A stretch of DNA of 64,000 nt from Nitrosomonas eutropha (GCF_003201195.1 NZ_QICQ01000014.1:1-64000), one strand, 5' to 3'; shown: positions 1-9,174, numbered from the stretch's first letter. The notes: generated by a model not told the origin, from the sequence alone. Numbers and translations are program-made.

Positions 1-160
1 TCGGTGCATCGTGGGTGAATTCCCGCTTCCGCCACTTCGCTACCGTTTTTGGATTAATCCCATGCCGCTTGGCCAGAACATTCAGACTCTCTTGACTATT
101 TTGTATCGCTCGACGCACCGCCGCTGTCGTGCGGGCGCTTCCGTGTAATATCTGTCCCAT
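1..160 (-). CDS. IS481 family transposase, N-terminal part
   Basis: This partial minus-strand reading frame starts at ATG 160-158 and continues out of the window. The 53 visible residues begin MGQILHGSARTTAAVRRAIQ and contain a helix-turn-helix (about residues 25-45) ending NPKTVAKWRKRE. This is the typical start of IS481-type DDE transposases, which cut and join the element's ends. A strong ribosome binding site (GGAGGGATG) lies just upstream. The visible part is intact; whether the whole gene is intact cannot be judged here. Confidence 0.8.
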   Translation of the reverse strand, partial: MGQILHGSARTTAAVRRAIQNSQESLNVLAKRHGINPKTVAKWRKREFTHDAP

Positions 161-216
161 AAATCATCCCTCCGTAGCTGGTTATATGTTACACCAGCAC
201 ACCGTGGGACTAAACA
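1..216 (-). mobile_element. IS481-type insertion sequence, one end only
   Basis: The 5' end of an IS481-family transposase lies on the minus strand at 160-1. It is preceded at about 178-216 by a sequence ending in a plausible terminal repeat (reading inward on the minus strand, TGTTTAGTCCCACGGTGTGC). The rest of the element lies outside the window, so the other end and target duplication cannot be seen. The edge at 216 is inferred from the family's TGT ends. Confidence 0.6.
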
Positions 217-220
217 TCTA

Positions 221-1032
221 GGGTCTGTTCCTATTTGATCTCAATATTGATTTAAAGAAGTAAGCTCGTATCTTCGTAGCTCTCACCAACAATACGAACT
301 TGCAATGCCCCGATTACTGCCCAATGCTGAGCTCTGGTCAAAGCCACTGACCATTTTGCTTCACAATCACCTCTACAACAAGCAAGATTTGCTGTATGAC
401 TGTCGAAGGCATACTGTACCGCAGTGGTACCGGTTCATTCGGGAGCTGGAGCAAGGTTTATAAACGATTCACCGCCTGATCTGCCAGCGGAAAATGGCTC
501 AAGGTATTTCAGGCTCTGGTGGTTGAGCCGGACATGGAGCGGGTTTTTATCGATGGTAGCTATCAAGGCTCACCAGCACAGTGTGAGCGGTAAGGATAAG
601 GCAGTCGGAAAAAGCCGGGGCGGTGCAAAATTCACATGGCGGTAGATACCCACGGACTTCCCCCATCGCATTCGATATTACCGGTAGTCAGATCAATGAT
701 TGCACACACGCATTGGCTTTGCGCTCCAGGCTGGGCGCGGCTCAATCCATTATCGCAGACAAAGGACTATGACAGTTAGGCCATTCACGATCAAAGCGAA
801 CAACAAGGTGCCAAGGCAGTCATTCCAGGGAAGGGGTAACTCCAAAACAGATAATGCAGATCCGGAGCGAGGACTATACCGGTACCGACACCTGGTAAAA
901 AATATTTTCGCACGGTTGAAACAGTGCCGGGCGGTGGTCCTGTGCTTTGATAAATTCAAACAAAACCACGAAAGCCTCGTGGCTATGGTTTGTACCTTCC
1001 TGTGGTTACCAATGTGAAATGGGAACAGGGCC
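221..1032 (+). mobile_element. Decayed IS5-type (IS427-like) insertion sequence
   Basis: Imperfect inverted ends bound this copy. The left end (221 onward) shares CTGTTCC-ATTT with the reverse complement of the right end (about 1013-1032). Between them lies a frameshifted IS5-type transposase. No clear target-site duplication is visible (cta on the left, ata on the right). The left end sits four bases from the IS481-type end, so the two insertions abut. The element should be unable to move by itself. Confidence 0.7.
306..1017 (+). pseudogene. IS5 family transposase, broken by frameshifts and a stop
   Basis: Homology to IS427-type transposases can be followed through several frames. It starts MPRLLPNAELWSK at 306, shifts to a frame reading VEGILYR then FGSWSKVYKRF, and meets an in-frame TGA near 476 where the family has Trp. 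It shifts again to KAHQHS...GKSRGG near 565-625, once more near 630, and ends YRYRHLVKNIFARLKQ...ESLVAMVCTFLWLPM at 1017. A short deletion removes the usual CPWRDLP segment. Part of the DDE catalytic core (IDGSY) is still recognisable, but no functional product is expected. Confidence 0.85.
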
Positions 1033-1463
1033 ATAGCAATCAAGAAAAAAACACAGCAGTAACAAACCACACTGCCTGTTGTGTAACTGTCCCGTAAAAA
1101 TTCCATGCTAAAATAAAAAGCAGTTACGGGCGTGCTATCGAGCCCAAACAATGTCAGCTTCCCTGTCTTCTCTGTACCTCGCAGCTGATGTGTTTTGCGC
1201 TGCAATAATTATTGCGTTCGCGAGAAAACCCGGTATTTTTGCCACTGGTACCTGACTGCAACCAATAATGAAGGCAGAAACAGGGATTGTTTATCTTTAC
1301 TGCCGATAGCATTCCGGACATCCCGAGAAACTTCACGGAGTCATTTTTCCTTGCCCATTTCTCAACTGATATTTCTGATATCAAATAATCATGCAGCTGA
1401 TACGCGCACTTCATTGATTCTTATAACGGCTTCCAGCCAACAAACACGATTACCGGTTCAGCC
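1033..1463. other. Intergenic region upstream of mgtE
   Basis: This 431-base stretch has no supported gene. Short frames here lack family resemblance and ribosome binding sites. It contains a small inverted repeat, CCCGTAA (1090-1096) with TTACGGG (1123-1129). I could not recognise a known magnesium riboswitch. It presumably holds the mgtE promoter and leader. Confidence 0.5.
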
Positions 1464-2906
1464 ATGACTGAAGAACATCACGAAAATCAGGACGAAAACC
1501 TGGAAAGCAAACTGCAGAAAATTATCTCCCTACTGCAAAGATACAAACTGGTAGAAGGTTTCGTTCGTCTGCAGGATACCCCAGAGCCAGAATTGATTGA
1601 ATCAATCATACAAAAACAGAATCTCGCCAATCTACGTGGAGCGCTGGATAAACTTCATCCGGCAGATATTGCCCGTATTCTGGAGATGATCCCACTCGAA
1701 GATCGCTTGATCGTCTGGAGATTTGTCAAGGCTGAGCATGATGGTGAGGTACTGCTCGAAGTCTCCGATGCCGTTCGCCAGACGCTGATCGAGGATATGG
1801 ACAGCGAGGAGCTGGTTGCCGCGGCAGAGCAGCTGGATGCAGACGAAATTGCCGATCTGGCACCGGATTTGCCCAGCGACGTCATGGAAGATGTTTTCCG
1901 GGCATTGCCCATGGAAGAACGTGAGCAACTGCGTGCAGCCATGTCCTTCTCTGAAGATGCAGTGGGCGCGCTGATGGATTTTGATGTCATTATCGTACGT
2001 GGAAATGTGCGTATCGAGGTTGTTCTCCGCTATTTACGCCGACTTGGTGAATTGCCGGATCACACCGATCAGCTGTTTGTAGTTGATCGTAACGAACACC
2101 TGCAAGGAACTCTGTTGTTGAACCGATTGCTGGTTAGCGATCCAAACACCACCGTAACTGAAGTCATGACGCCTAAAACAGTCAAATTCCTTCCAGATGA
2201 TAAGGCTGAACAGGCAACAGATGCATTTGAACGTTACGATCTGATAACAGCTGCAGTTGTTTCCCCGGAAGGAAAGCTGCTAGGCAGAGTAACTGTTAAT
2301 GCGGTCATTGATTTCATGCGTGAAAAGGCTGATCTTGAAGCACGCAATCAGGTCGGGTTAAGCGAAGAAGAAGATTTATTCGCTCCCGTCTGGAAAAGTG
2401 TCCGCAACCGGTGGGCCTGGCTAGCGATCAATCTGGTTACAGCATTCTTTGCTTCCCGCGTGATCGGACTTTTTGAAAATTCAATTGAAAAACTGGTTGC
2501 ACTGGCTGCCCTGATGCCTATCGTAGCCGGTGTTGGCGGTAACTCCGGCAATCAAACGATCACCATGATCGTGCGCGCCCTTGCACTGGGGCAGGTCAGT
2601 CAAGGCAGCACCCTCAAACTGATCACCAAGGAAATCAGTGTCAGTATCGTTAATGGTATCGTCTGGGGAGGGCTCGTAGGGGTATTTACTTATGCCATCT
2701 ATCAGAATATACAGCTCGGCCTGGTAATGTCGCTTGCCATGCTGTTAAACCTCCTTCTCGCTGCATTTGTCGGGGTACTCATCCCGCTGACACGCAAAAA
2801 ACTGGGGCGTGATCCAGCACTTGGCTCCAGTGTCATGATTACTGCCGTCACTGATAGTGGAGGATTTTTCATTTTTCTGGGGCTGGCAACACTTTTTTTG
2901 CTGTAA
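1464..2906 (+). CDS. mgtE: Magnesium transporter MgtE
   Basis: This 480-residue protein is a Mg2+ channel/transporter of the inner membrane. The order of domains is the family standard: an acidic cytoplasmic N-terminal superhelical domain (about 30-130), a pair of CBS domains (about 135-260, including FVVDRNEHLQGTLLL and VMTPKTVKF), a connecting helix and five membrane helices (about 300-480). The pore signature GVGGNSGNQT lies near residue 355. In this family the cytoplasmic domains sense Mg2+ and close the pore. The length is normal. No good Shine-Dalgarno precedes the ATG, but no earlier in-frame start fits the family. It stands alone, convergent with the gene at 2917. Confidence 0.95.
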   Translation: MTEEHHENQDENLESKLQKIISLLQRYKLVEGFVRLQDTPEPELIESIIQKQNLANLRGALDKLHPADIARILEMIPLEDRLIVWRFVKAEHDGEVLLEVSDAVRQTLIEDMDSEELVAAAEQLDADEIADLAPDLPSDVMEDVFRALPMEEREQLRAAMSFSEDAVGALMDFDVIIVRGNVRIEVVLRYLRRLGELPDHTDQLFVVDRNEHLQGTLLLNRLLVSDPNTTVTEVMTPKTVKFLPDDKAEQATDAFERYDLITAAVVSPEGKLLGRVTVNAVIDFMREKADLEARNQVGLSEEEDLFAPVWKSVRNRWAWLAINLVTAFFASRVIGLFENSIEKLVALAALMPIVAGVGGNSGNQTITMIVRALALGQVSQGSTLKLITKEISVSIVNGIVWGGLVGVFTYAIYQNIQLGLVMSLAMLLNLLLAAFVGVLIPLTRKKLGRDPALGSSVMITAVTDSGGFFIFLGLATLFLL

Positions 2907-2916
2907 TTTTCCAGAA

Positions 2917-4044
2917 TCACCCGTTCCGCCTGGCACGAGCGCTCTTACCAGGAAATACTGACAAATAAAACTTGTAGATCAGATGTGGCAACAGGCGATA
3001 CAACGGCATGCGCAGCCAGTGGCTGCGCAAGTAGAGCAACAAACGCGCGAGTTCCGCCCGTTTTGATGGCTGATCAGGATGTTGCGGCAGCAACGCCAGC
3101 GGCACGCAATTATGCATGATGCGTAATGCCAGCCAGCCAGGTTGATGATTTAACCGTTTTTTCAGTTGATCCGGAACCGATGAGTGCAGTAATAAACGAC
3201 TAAAATAGAGGCTGTAAAAAAGCGGTCTACCCAGCCCAAGCCGGTTGGCGCGATTGATCAGCTTCTCCTGGAAAGACAACTGTTGCTGGCTGAAAAATTG
3301 CAAAATTTCATGAAAATCCAGCAAGTGACGTAGATCATCGGCCAATTCATTGTTCTGAAACAGATTGACTGCGCAGTGTAACAGCATGTCTTCCGGACTC
3401 AGCACATAAACACCTTCATCCTCCACTTTGATCGCTGCTTCCTGGAACGGTAGCGGATCAATTTTCAGATTGCCCAGCGGTGAGGAAAGCGTGTGATGCA
3501 CATCCACCTCAACCCCGCGCTCAGGATGCACCAACGCAGGAATTTCATGGCTCCATTCACGGTAATAGCGTTCATCATAATTGGTGAGCGCGTGGTGCTG
3601 CCAGCCTTTTTCCGACAGCACAGATTCAATCTGACCAAGAGCTTCCTTCGAAACCAGTAAATCCAGATCAGCAAAGATGCGCCCGGCAGCGTTCGGCAAA
3701 TCTTGTAGCTGATACGCCATGCCTTTAAGTACGATGATCAGGATCTCTCGGCCATCGAGCGCCCACAGTATTCGACTCAACTCCCAATTTACCGATTGCT
3801 GCTGTTTTTTTACCTGAATCAAACTGGAGCGCAACAGATTGACAGCTCGCTGCGGAATTTTATCCAGCAATCCATCTTTTTCCAGCCAGGCAGCAAGGTA
3901 ACCAAGCAACTTTGCGCGTCTTGCCACTCGCAACAGCAACTCCCATTGCGAATTACTGTAATCGATCAGGACAGCAGGCCGGATAATCGCTTCCAGCAGT
4001 AACTGGTGATGATCCAGCCTGGTATCAACCTTAAACTCAGCCAT
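2917..4044 (-). CDS. Nucleotidyltransferase family protein (PF14907-like), HprK/PqqD cassette
   Basis: This 375-residue protein resembles the uncharacterised nucleotidyltransferase family. A conserved Lys-Gly (107-108), an Asp-Leu-Asp pair (126-128) and a third acidic site in EVDVHH (179-183) match the metal-binding core of the polymerase-beta-like nucleotidyltransferase fold. The C-terminal half is helical and rich in Leu, His and Arg. It is the last gene of the cassette and overlaps the kinase stop by 8 bases, so translation is probably coupled. Members of this family occur in lasso-peptide and related clusters, where they are thought to transfer a nucleotide to a product. The substrate here is unknown. 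Confidence 0.75.
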   Translation of the reverse strand: MAEFKVDTRLDHHQLLLEAIIRPAVLIDYSNSQWELLLRVARRAKLLGYLAAWLEKDGLLDKIPQRAVNLLRSSLIQVKKQQQSVNWELSRILWALDGREILIIVLKGMAYQLQDLPNAAGRIFADLDLLVSKEALGQIESVLSEKGWQHHALTNYDERYYREWSHEIPALVHPERGVEVDVHHTLSSPLGNLKIDPLPFQEAAIKVEDEGVYVLSPEDMLLHCAVNLFQNNELADDLRHLLDFHEILQFFSQQQLSFQEKLINRANRLGLGRPLFYSLYFSRLLLHSSVPDQLKKRLNHQPGWLALRIMHNCVPLALLPQHPDQPSKRAELARLLLYLRSHWLRMPLYRLLPHLIYKFYLSVFPGKSARARRNG

Positions 4045-4945
4045 CGGTCAGTTCATCCAATGCAGCCAATGCACTGTCAAAATCGGAATACACCAGTTTG
4101 CGACACTCGCAGCTCCGAACCAGTCGCGTCACCGCATCAAATGCAGTTTCCCCCAGCACTTCGTAGTTGAATGCGTTTGTTGCAAGCAACAGAAACGCCT
4201 CGGATTGTGGCAAAGACTCCAGCCGCAAAGCAGCACCAGCTACCCATTTCGGGAAAACAATCCAGCGGGGTTGGGCAGCCTCATCTACCCGCTCAATACT
4301 TTCTTGCGGTGGACGTATATGCGCAACCGTGCCCTTTAATGTGCCAGGTATTTCTGGCCCCAGTATGGCTTCTGGCAGATAATCACGAATGATTTTAATG
4401 GATTGATTTTTGAGCGGCATCAGCCGGGGAAGTGGAAAAAAATCACCGATTTCAGGAGCCATCAGTCCGAATTCATCAGAAAACAGACGATAACCACGGT
4501 GCATGAGCATAGCGCTCAAAGTTGTCTTGCCGCTGCCCGGCCAAGCCGGCAGCAGTAGCACATGGCCGTTACGTTCCACTGCGGCAGAATGAAACAGCAA
4601 CAGATGATTGATGCGCATGGCAATGACAAGATTCACTCCCCATTCCAGGGTCGCCAGTGCCTGCTCTACGGAAACAGGCGGAAACGGGGAGCGGCCATCA
4701 ACTTCGAATCGGATCAATCGCGCAAATGGCTGTCTGATCGAGCGCTTGGGAATGACTCGGACATGAAATTCAACAATCTCGTCCTCATCCGCCAGTGAAT
4801 AGTGAGCATACATCTGGTGAAGCTGATGAATAAGTGATGGTAACCGGGTTTGAACAGATAGGTTGAACGGACCCATCTTTACCCGCAGACCTTGGCCAGC
4901 AAGCAATACACGCAATTCATCCAGTGAAAGCTGTTCGACCTTCAC
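4037..4945 (-). CDS. HprK-related kinase A
   Basis: This 302-residue protein resembles the C-terminal kinase domain of HPr kinase/phosphorylase. Visible motifs are FHSAAVERNG (118-127), a Walker A loop PGSGKTT (136-142) and SDEFGL (156-161), the counterpart of the catalytic acidic region. It lacks the HprK N-terminal domain; the first 100 residues are distinctive of the HprK-related A group. It starts with GTG, and the GTGA overlaps the stop of the PqqD-like gene, so the two are translationally coupled. HprK relatives in RiPP clusters phosphorylate a Ser of the precursor. No PTS-type HPr gene is nearby, so HPr itself is an unlikely substrate. The assignment to the family is firm; the target is unknown. 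Confidence 0.85.
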   Translation of the reverse strand: MKVEQLSLDELRVLLAGQGLRVKMGPFNLSVQTRLPSLIHQLHQMYAHYSLADEDEIVEFHVRVIPKRSIRQPFARLIRFEVDGRSPFPPVSVEQALATLEWGVNLVIAMRINHLLLFHSAAVERNGHVLLLPAWPGSGKTTLSAMLMHRGYRLFSDEFGLMAPEIGDFFPLPRLMPLKNQSIKIIRDYLPEAILGPEIPGTLKGTVAHIRPPQESIERVDEAAQPRWIVFPKWVAGAALRLESLPQSEAFLLLATNAFNYEVLGETAFDAVTRLVRSCECRKLVYSDFDSALAALDELTDG

Positions 4946-5229
4946 TCGTTTTCTTTTACCCTCTCGATCAGCCCTAGCGCCTCATAACGCTGTAAGGTCT
5001 GGGCAATTTTCCCGAAAAATTGAGTATCAGGCTGTAATGAAAAATGTACTGATAACTCCTGACAGATTGTATTGAGCCTGAGGGGAGAGCCATCAAGTAT
5101 CGTCAGAATATGCAACCCCATTTCATTCAAAAAATGGGTTTTCCCGGATTCAGGCTGGAACACGGTAAATTCACCATCCCAGTTTTCTATATACAGTGAC
5201 GAAAAATGAGATGAATACCAGCTATTCAT
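4942..5229 (-). CDS. PqqD-like peptide chaperone, HPr-rel-A type
   Basis: This 95-residue protein has the size and pattern of PqqD-type RiPP recognition elements: a beta-rich N-terminal half (FTVFQPESGKTHFLNEMG) followed by helices (ILTILDGSPLRLNTICQEL, GKIAQTLQRYEALGLIE). In this fold a winged helix-turn-helix binds the leader part of a substrate peptide and presents it to a modifying enzyme. It lies 24 bases after the small exported protein and overlaps the kinase gene by 4 bases. The natural inference is that it delivers a peptide, perhaps the product of 5254-5691, to the kinase and nucleotidyltransferase. No radical-SAM enzyme is present. Confidence 0.75.
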   Translation of the reverse strand: MNSWYSSHFSSLYIENWDGEFTVFQPESGKTHFLNEMGLHILTILDGSPLRLNTICQELSVHFSLQPDTQFFGKIAQTLQRYEALGLIERVKENE

Positions 5230-5253
5230 TCAATTTACCACTATTGCCAATTA

Positions 5254-5691
5254 TTATAAATCGCTGAAAAAACCTCTGCCTTGAAGAGATTGAAACGCAG
5301 TCACTGAAATCAGAATGCCTCCGCCTGTTTGGCAATTCTCTGCCTGTGTTGCCAAATCTTGCGATGCATCACCCAAGGCTGCTGTCGGATTCATGCCTAA
5401 ATCATAAGTGGAGCTACTTTCTTCAATAGGACCATCTCCGGGATTGACACACACGATTCGTGCTTGTTCCAGATCATTCATCTTCTTCGCCGCCGAATCC
5501 AGATCTGTAACCGCGCCTACCAGATTACTCGTCCGTGCCAGTGCTGCCCCGCTATGTAAGGTCATGATGACGGGAATGGCAACAGTACTTTTGAGCAATC
5601 GTCTGCGAGCCGGTTGGGAAAGAAGAGCAGCCGTCGTCTGTTTACTAGCTGCATCCTGTTTCAATTGTTCCGGTATATTTTTTTCCGACAT
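5254..5691 (-). CDS. Small Tat-like exported protein, candidate substrate of the HprK/PqqD cassette
   Basis: This 145-residue protein has no enzymatic fold that I recognise. A hydrophilic N-terminal stretch (1-28) leads into a twin-arginine-like motif RRRLLK (29-34), a hydrophobic segment (35-52) and a plausible cleavage site after ALA (50-52). The predicted mature part has only two cysteines (C81, C120), a Ser/Thr-rich patch ESSSTYD (91-97) and a Gly-rich end. A good ribosome binding site (GAGAGGTGAC) precedes the ATG. It is the first gene of the four-gene cassette, which makes it a candidate substrate or effector of the PqqD/kinase/nucleotidyltransferase set. That role is inference from position alone. 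Confidence 0.7.
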   Translation of the reverse strand: MSEKNIPEQLKQDAASKQTTAALLSQPARRRLLKSTVAIPVIMTLHSGAALARTSNLVGAVTDLDSAAKKMNDLEQARIVCVNPGDGPIEESSSTYDLGMNPTAALGDASQDLATQAENCQTGGGILISVTAFQSLQGRGFFSDL

Positions 5692-5964
5692 GTTCAGTCA
5701 CCTCTCATGCAAAGTTTCAGGAAAAATCAGTTGCCAGTATAACAATAGCCGGCAAAAAATAAGTTCTTAATATGTCTTTAATTCTATAAACAAGCATATT
5801 TCATGCCATATCCAAACAGTATTTTTTATATCATAAAAAACAAAAAGATAAATTTATTTACCTATCTAAAAAATTCCTGGCTCACCGAGATGTAAAAAAA
5901 CTCGACACCCAAATGTTTCAAAAAATGGCAACTTGTCTCAACAATAGATCCGTCGGAAATAACC
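5692..5964. other. AT-rich intergenic region upstream of the HprK/PqqD cassette
   Basis: This 273-base AT-rich stretch separates the end of czcA from the start of the cassette; both are on the minus strand. It presumably carries the cassette promoter. Several AT-rich hexamers exist on the minus strand, but none pairs convincingly with a -35 box, so no promoter is called. No small gene is visible. Confidence 0.4.
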
Positions 5965-8900
5965 TCATCCGGCTTTTGCAGCCAGCAGCATTTCTGTTTT
6001 TAGCTGATGATCCGTTCCCCAGTGTTTGTAAAGCATATGGTACAACACTGGCAACACCAGTAATGTCAGGATAGTCGAGGAAAGGATGCCACCGATCACC
6101 ACTGTAGCCAATGGACGCTGCACTTCTGCACCCAGACCGGTTGCTAGCGCCATGGGAATGAAGCCAACTGCATCGGTGAGCGCAGTCATCAATACTGGCC
6201 GCAGCCGTGTCAGTGCACCAGTTTGGACAGCATCCATCAGCGCATGCCCATTCTGACGCAATTCCCGGATAAATGTCAGCATGACCAGCCCGTTCATCAC
6301 TGCAATTCCTGACAGGGCGATAAATCCGATTCCAGCAGAAATAGACAGCGGAATATCACGCAACCATAAAGCCAGTATTCCACCTGTCAGTGCGAATGGC
6401 ACGCCGGTAAATACCAGCATGCCATCCCGAAAATTACCGAACACAATGTAGAGCACAACAAAAATCAGCGTTAGCGCGACCGGCACCACAATTTGCAGAC
6501 GTTCCGCAGCTGAAATCATTTGTTCAAACTGCCCCCCCCACGCCAGCCAATACCCTGGGGGAATCTGTATTTCTTCATTCACCAGCGTCTGCGCTTCCTT
6601 GACGAAGGAACCAAGATCACGCCCGCGCACATTGGCAGATACCACCACCCGCCGCTTCCCGTTCTCACGGCTGATCTGGTTTGGCCCCTGCGCAATTTCA
6701 AAATCGGCCACCTCGCCCAGCGTCACAAAGGCAGCTGATCCAGCTGATGGCATCTGGCCAGCCAGCATCCCCTCCTGCACCCCAGACTGAACCGGCAGAC
6801 CAATCGGCAGGTAGCGTAATGCTTCAATATCCGTACGCAATGATTCGGGTAGCCGCACCTGCAGCTCAAAGCGGCGATCTCCTTCAAAAATCAAGCCTGC
6901 GCTTTTGCCACCAACCGCAATGGCCACAGTATCTTGCACATCTGCAACATTCAAACCATAACGTGAGATATTTGTGCGATTGGCTTGAATAGACAATACC
7001 GGCAATCCGGTTACTTGTTCCACTTTCACATCCGCAGCACCTGGCACGGTTGCCACCAACGCTTCAATACGTTTCCCCACAGCGAACAACTTATCCAGAT
7101 CGTCGCCGAATACCTTGATCGCCACATCGGCTCTCACACCGGCGATCAACTCATTGAAACGCATTTCAACCGGCTGGGTAAATTCATAATTGTTCCCTGG
7201 TACCTGCAATACTGCCTTTTCCATTGCAGCAATCAGCTCATCCTTGGTCCGGTAGCGGCCAGACCATTCCGATCGCGGTTTTAGCATGACAAAAATATCA
7301 GCCACACTGGGAGGCATCGGATCCGTTGCAACCTCTGCCGTTCCAATCTTGCTAAATACCCGCTCCACTTCAGGAAACGATTGGATTACTTTTTCCAACT
7401 CGCTTTGCATGGTGATAGCAGTAGAAAGGCTCGTCCCGGGAATCCGGATCGCGTGCAACGCAATATCCCCTTCATTCAGGTTAGGTACAAATTCGCTGCC
7501 CAGGCGGGTTACCAATAATATCGATAAAACCATGATGACTGCAGCAACGGTAATGGTTAGGCCCTGATTGCACATAACTGTCGCGAGCATCGGCTGATAG
7601 AAGCGTTTACACCACACAACGATCCAGCTTTCCTTTTCTGCCACTTTGCCAGTCAGAAACAGGGCTATCGCTGCCGGTACAAAAGTCACCGATAGAATCA
7701 ACGCACCCAGCAATGCTGCCACCACAGTAAACGCCATGGGATGAAACATCTTACCTTCGACACCAGACAAGGCAAAAATCGGCAGATAGACGATCATGAT
7801 GATCACCTGTCCGTAAATCAGCGCACGCCTTACCTGCTGAGTTGCTGTGAAAACCAGTTTCAGTCGTTCTTCCCGGCTTAACGTCCGTCCCAACCTGGCT
7901 TGTTCCTGGGAAAAACAGCGGATACAGTTCTCAATGATGACGATAACGCCATCCACGATAATGCCGAAATCCAGTGCGCCCAAACTCATCAGATTAGCGC
8001 TGACGTGATTAGCCGCCATGCCGCTAAATGTAAACAGCATCGATAACGGGATAACGAGTGCGGCAATTATCGCCGCACGAATATTGCCCAGAAACAGGAA
8101 CAAGACAACGATCACAAGAGAGGCCCCTTCAACCAGATTACTGGCCACGGTATGAATCGTGCCATCAATCAACGTGGTTCGATCGTACACCGGAACAGCC
8201 ACCACTCCAGCTGGCAGCGAACGGTTAATTTCCATCAGTTTATTGGCAACTGCATGCGCTACGGTACGGCTATTCTCTCCGATCAGCATATGGGCAGTTC
8301 CCAGCACCACCTCTTCACTATTACGGGTAGCAGCACCTGTACGCAACTCCTTGCCAATCAGGATATCAGCCACATCCTTGATGTGCAGCGGCGTACCTTG
8401 CCTACTACCCAGCGTAATCTCGCCAATCTCATCCAGATTGGTAACCTGCCCCGGTAAACGTACCAGGTACTGCTCGCCACGCTTCTCGATGTAACCCGCC
8501 CCCAGATTGAGGTTGTTGCGCTCCAGTGCAGTAACAATTTCCTGCAGGGTCAGGCCATAAGCGATGAGTTTTTCCGGATAGGGTGTGACGTGATATTGCT
8601 TGACGAATCCGCCGATGGTGTTGATCTCTGTCACCCCTTTCACCATGCGTAATTGCGGCCGGATGATCCAGTCCTGAATTTCACGCAGATCAGTGGATGT
8701 ATAGAGTGCGCCATCCGGTTTACGCGCGCCCGCAATACTTTCGACCGTCCACATGAATATTTCCCCTAAGCCAGTGGAAACAGGCCCCATTACCGGCTCG
8801 ACACCAACCGGCAATTGCCCTTTCGCCTCCTGGATACGCTGACCGACCAATTGACGGGCAAAATGAATGTCGGTTCCATCCTGAAATATCACCGTTACCT

Positions 8901-9174
8901 GGGATAACCCGTAGCGAGACAATGAGCGTGTGTAATCCAGCCCGGGCAACCCTGCCATAATGGTTTCTACCGGGAAAGTAATGCGTTGCTCGACTTCCAT
9001 GGGTGAATAGCCGGGTGCGGCCGTATTGATCTGCACCTGCACATTGGTAATGTCAGGCACGGCATCAATCGGCAATCGCTGGTAGCTATGCAAACCCAGC
9101 ACGGCCATAGCCAGAACGGCCAACAACACCAATCCGCGATGGCGAATCACGACATGTAGAATATGTTCAAACAT
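5965..9174 (-). CDS. czcA: CzcA-type heavy-metal efflux RND transporter
   Basis: This 1069-residue protein is an inner-membrane proton/cation antiporter of the heavy-metal efflux RND group. It has a first membrane helix near residues 13-30, two large periplasmic loops and the usual twelve-helix plan. The motif DFGIIVDGVIVIIEN near residue 400 is the HME1 form (DFGxxxDG...EN), which in characterised members goes with divalent Zn, Co and Cd rather than Cu or Ag. It would form a tripartite pump with the adaptor and outer-membrane genes just upstream. GGAG lies nine bases before the ATG, and the start overlaps the stop of a 37-codon ORF. The exact metal is not proven. Confidence 0.92.
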   Translation of the reverse strand: MFEHILHVVIRHRGLVLLAVLAMAVLGLHSYQRLPIDAVPDITNVQVQINTAAPGYSPMEVEQRITFPVETIMAGLPGLDYTRSLSRYGLSQVTVIFQDGTDIHFARQLVGQRIQEAKGQLPVGVEPVMGPVSTGLGEIFMWTVESIAGARKPDGALYTSTDLREIQDWIIRPQLRMVKGVTEINTIGGFVKQYHVTPYPEKLIAYGLTLQEIVTALERNNLNLGAGYIEKRGEQYLVRLPGQVTNLDEIGEITLGSRQGTPLHIKDVADILIGKELRTGAATRNSEEVVLGTAHMLIGENSRTVAHAVANKLMEINRSLPAGVVAVPVYDRTTLIDGTIHTVASNLVEGASLVIVVLFLFLGNIRAAIIAALVIPLSMLFTFSGMAANHVSANLMSLGALDFGIIVDGVIVIIENCIRCFSQEQARLGRTLSREERLKLVFTATQQVRRALIYGQVIIMIVYLPIFALSGVEGKMFHPMAFTVVAALLGALILSVTFVPAAIALFLTGKVAEKESWIVVWCKRFYQPMLATVMCNQGLTITVAAVIMVLSILLVTRLGSEFVPNLNEGDIALHAIRIPGTSLSTAITMQSELEKVIQSFPEVERVFSKIGTAEVATDPMPPSVADIFVMLKPRSEWSGRYRTKDELIAAMEKAVLQVPGNNYEFTQPVEMRFNELIAGVRADVAIKVFGDDLDKLFAVGKRIEALVATVPGAADVKVEQVTGLPVLSIQANRTNISRYGLNVADVQDTVAIAVGGKSAGLIFEGDRRFELQVRLPESLRTDIEALRYLPIGLPVQSGVQEGMLAGQMPSAGSAAFVTLGEVADFEIAQGPNQISRENGKRRVVVSANVRGRDLGSFVKEAQTLVNEEIQIPPGYWLAWGGQFEQMISAAERLQIVVPVALTLIFVVLYIVFGNFRDGMLVFTGVPFALTGGILALWLRDIPLSISAGIGFIALSGIAVMNGLVMLTFIRELRQNGHALMDAVQTGALTRLRPVLMTALTDAVGFIPMALATGLGAEVQRPLATVVIGGILSSTILTLLVLPVLYHMLYKHWGTDHQLKTEMLLAAKAG

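Noticed and set aside
750-1205. Minus-strand frame of 151 codons across the IS5-type remnant
   Set aside because: It runs opposite the decayed transposase and past the element's end, with no recognisable domain.
1033-1463. Possible magnesium riboswitch before mgtE
   Set aside because: The region lacks the conserved blocks of the M-box; only a small inverted repeat is present.
1195-1467. Plus-strand frame of 90 codons before mgtE
   Set aside because: No ribosome binding site or family likeness; it ends overlapping the mgtE start.
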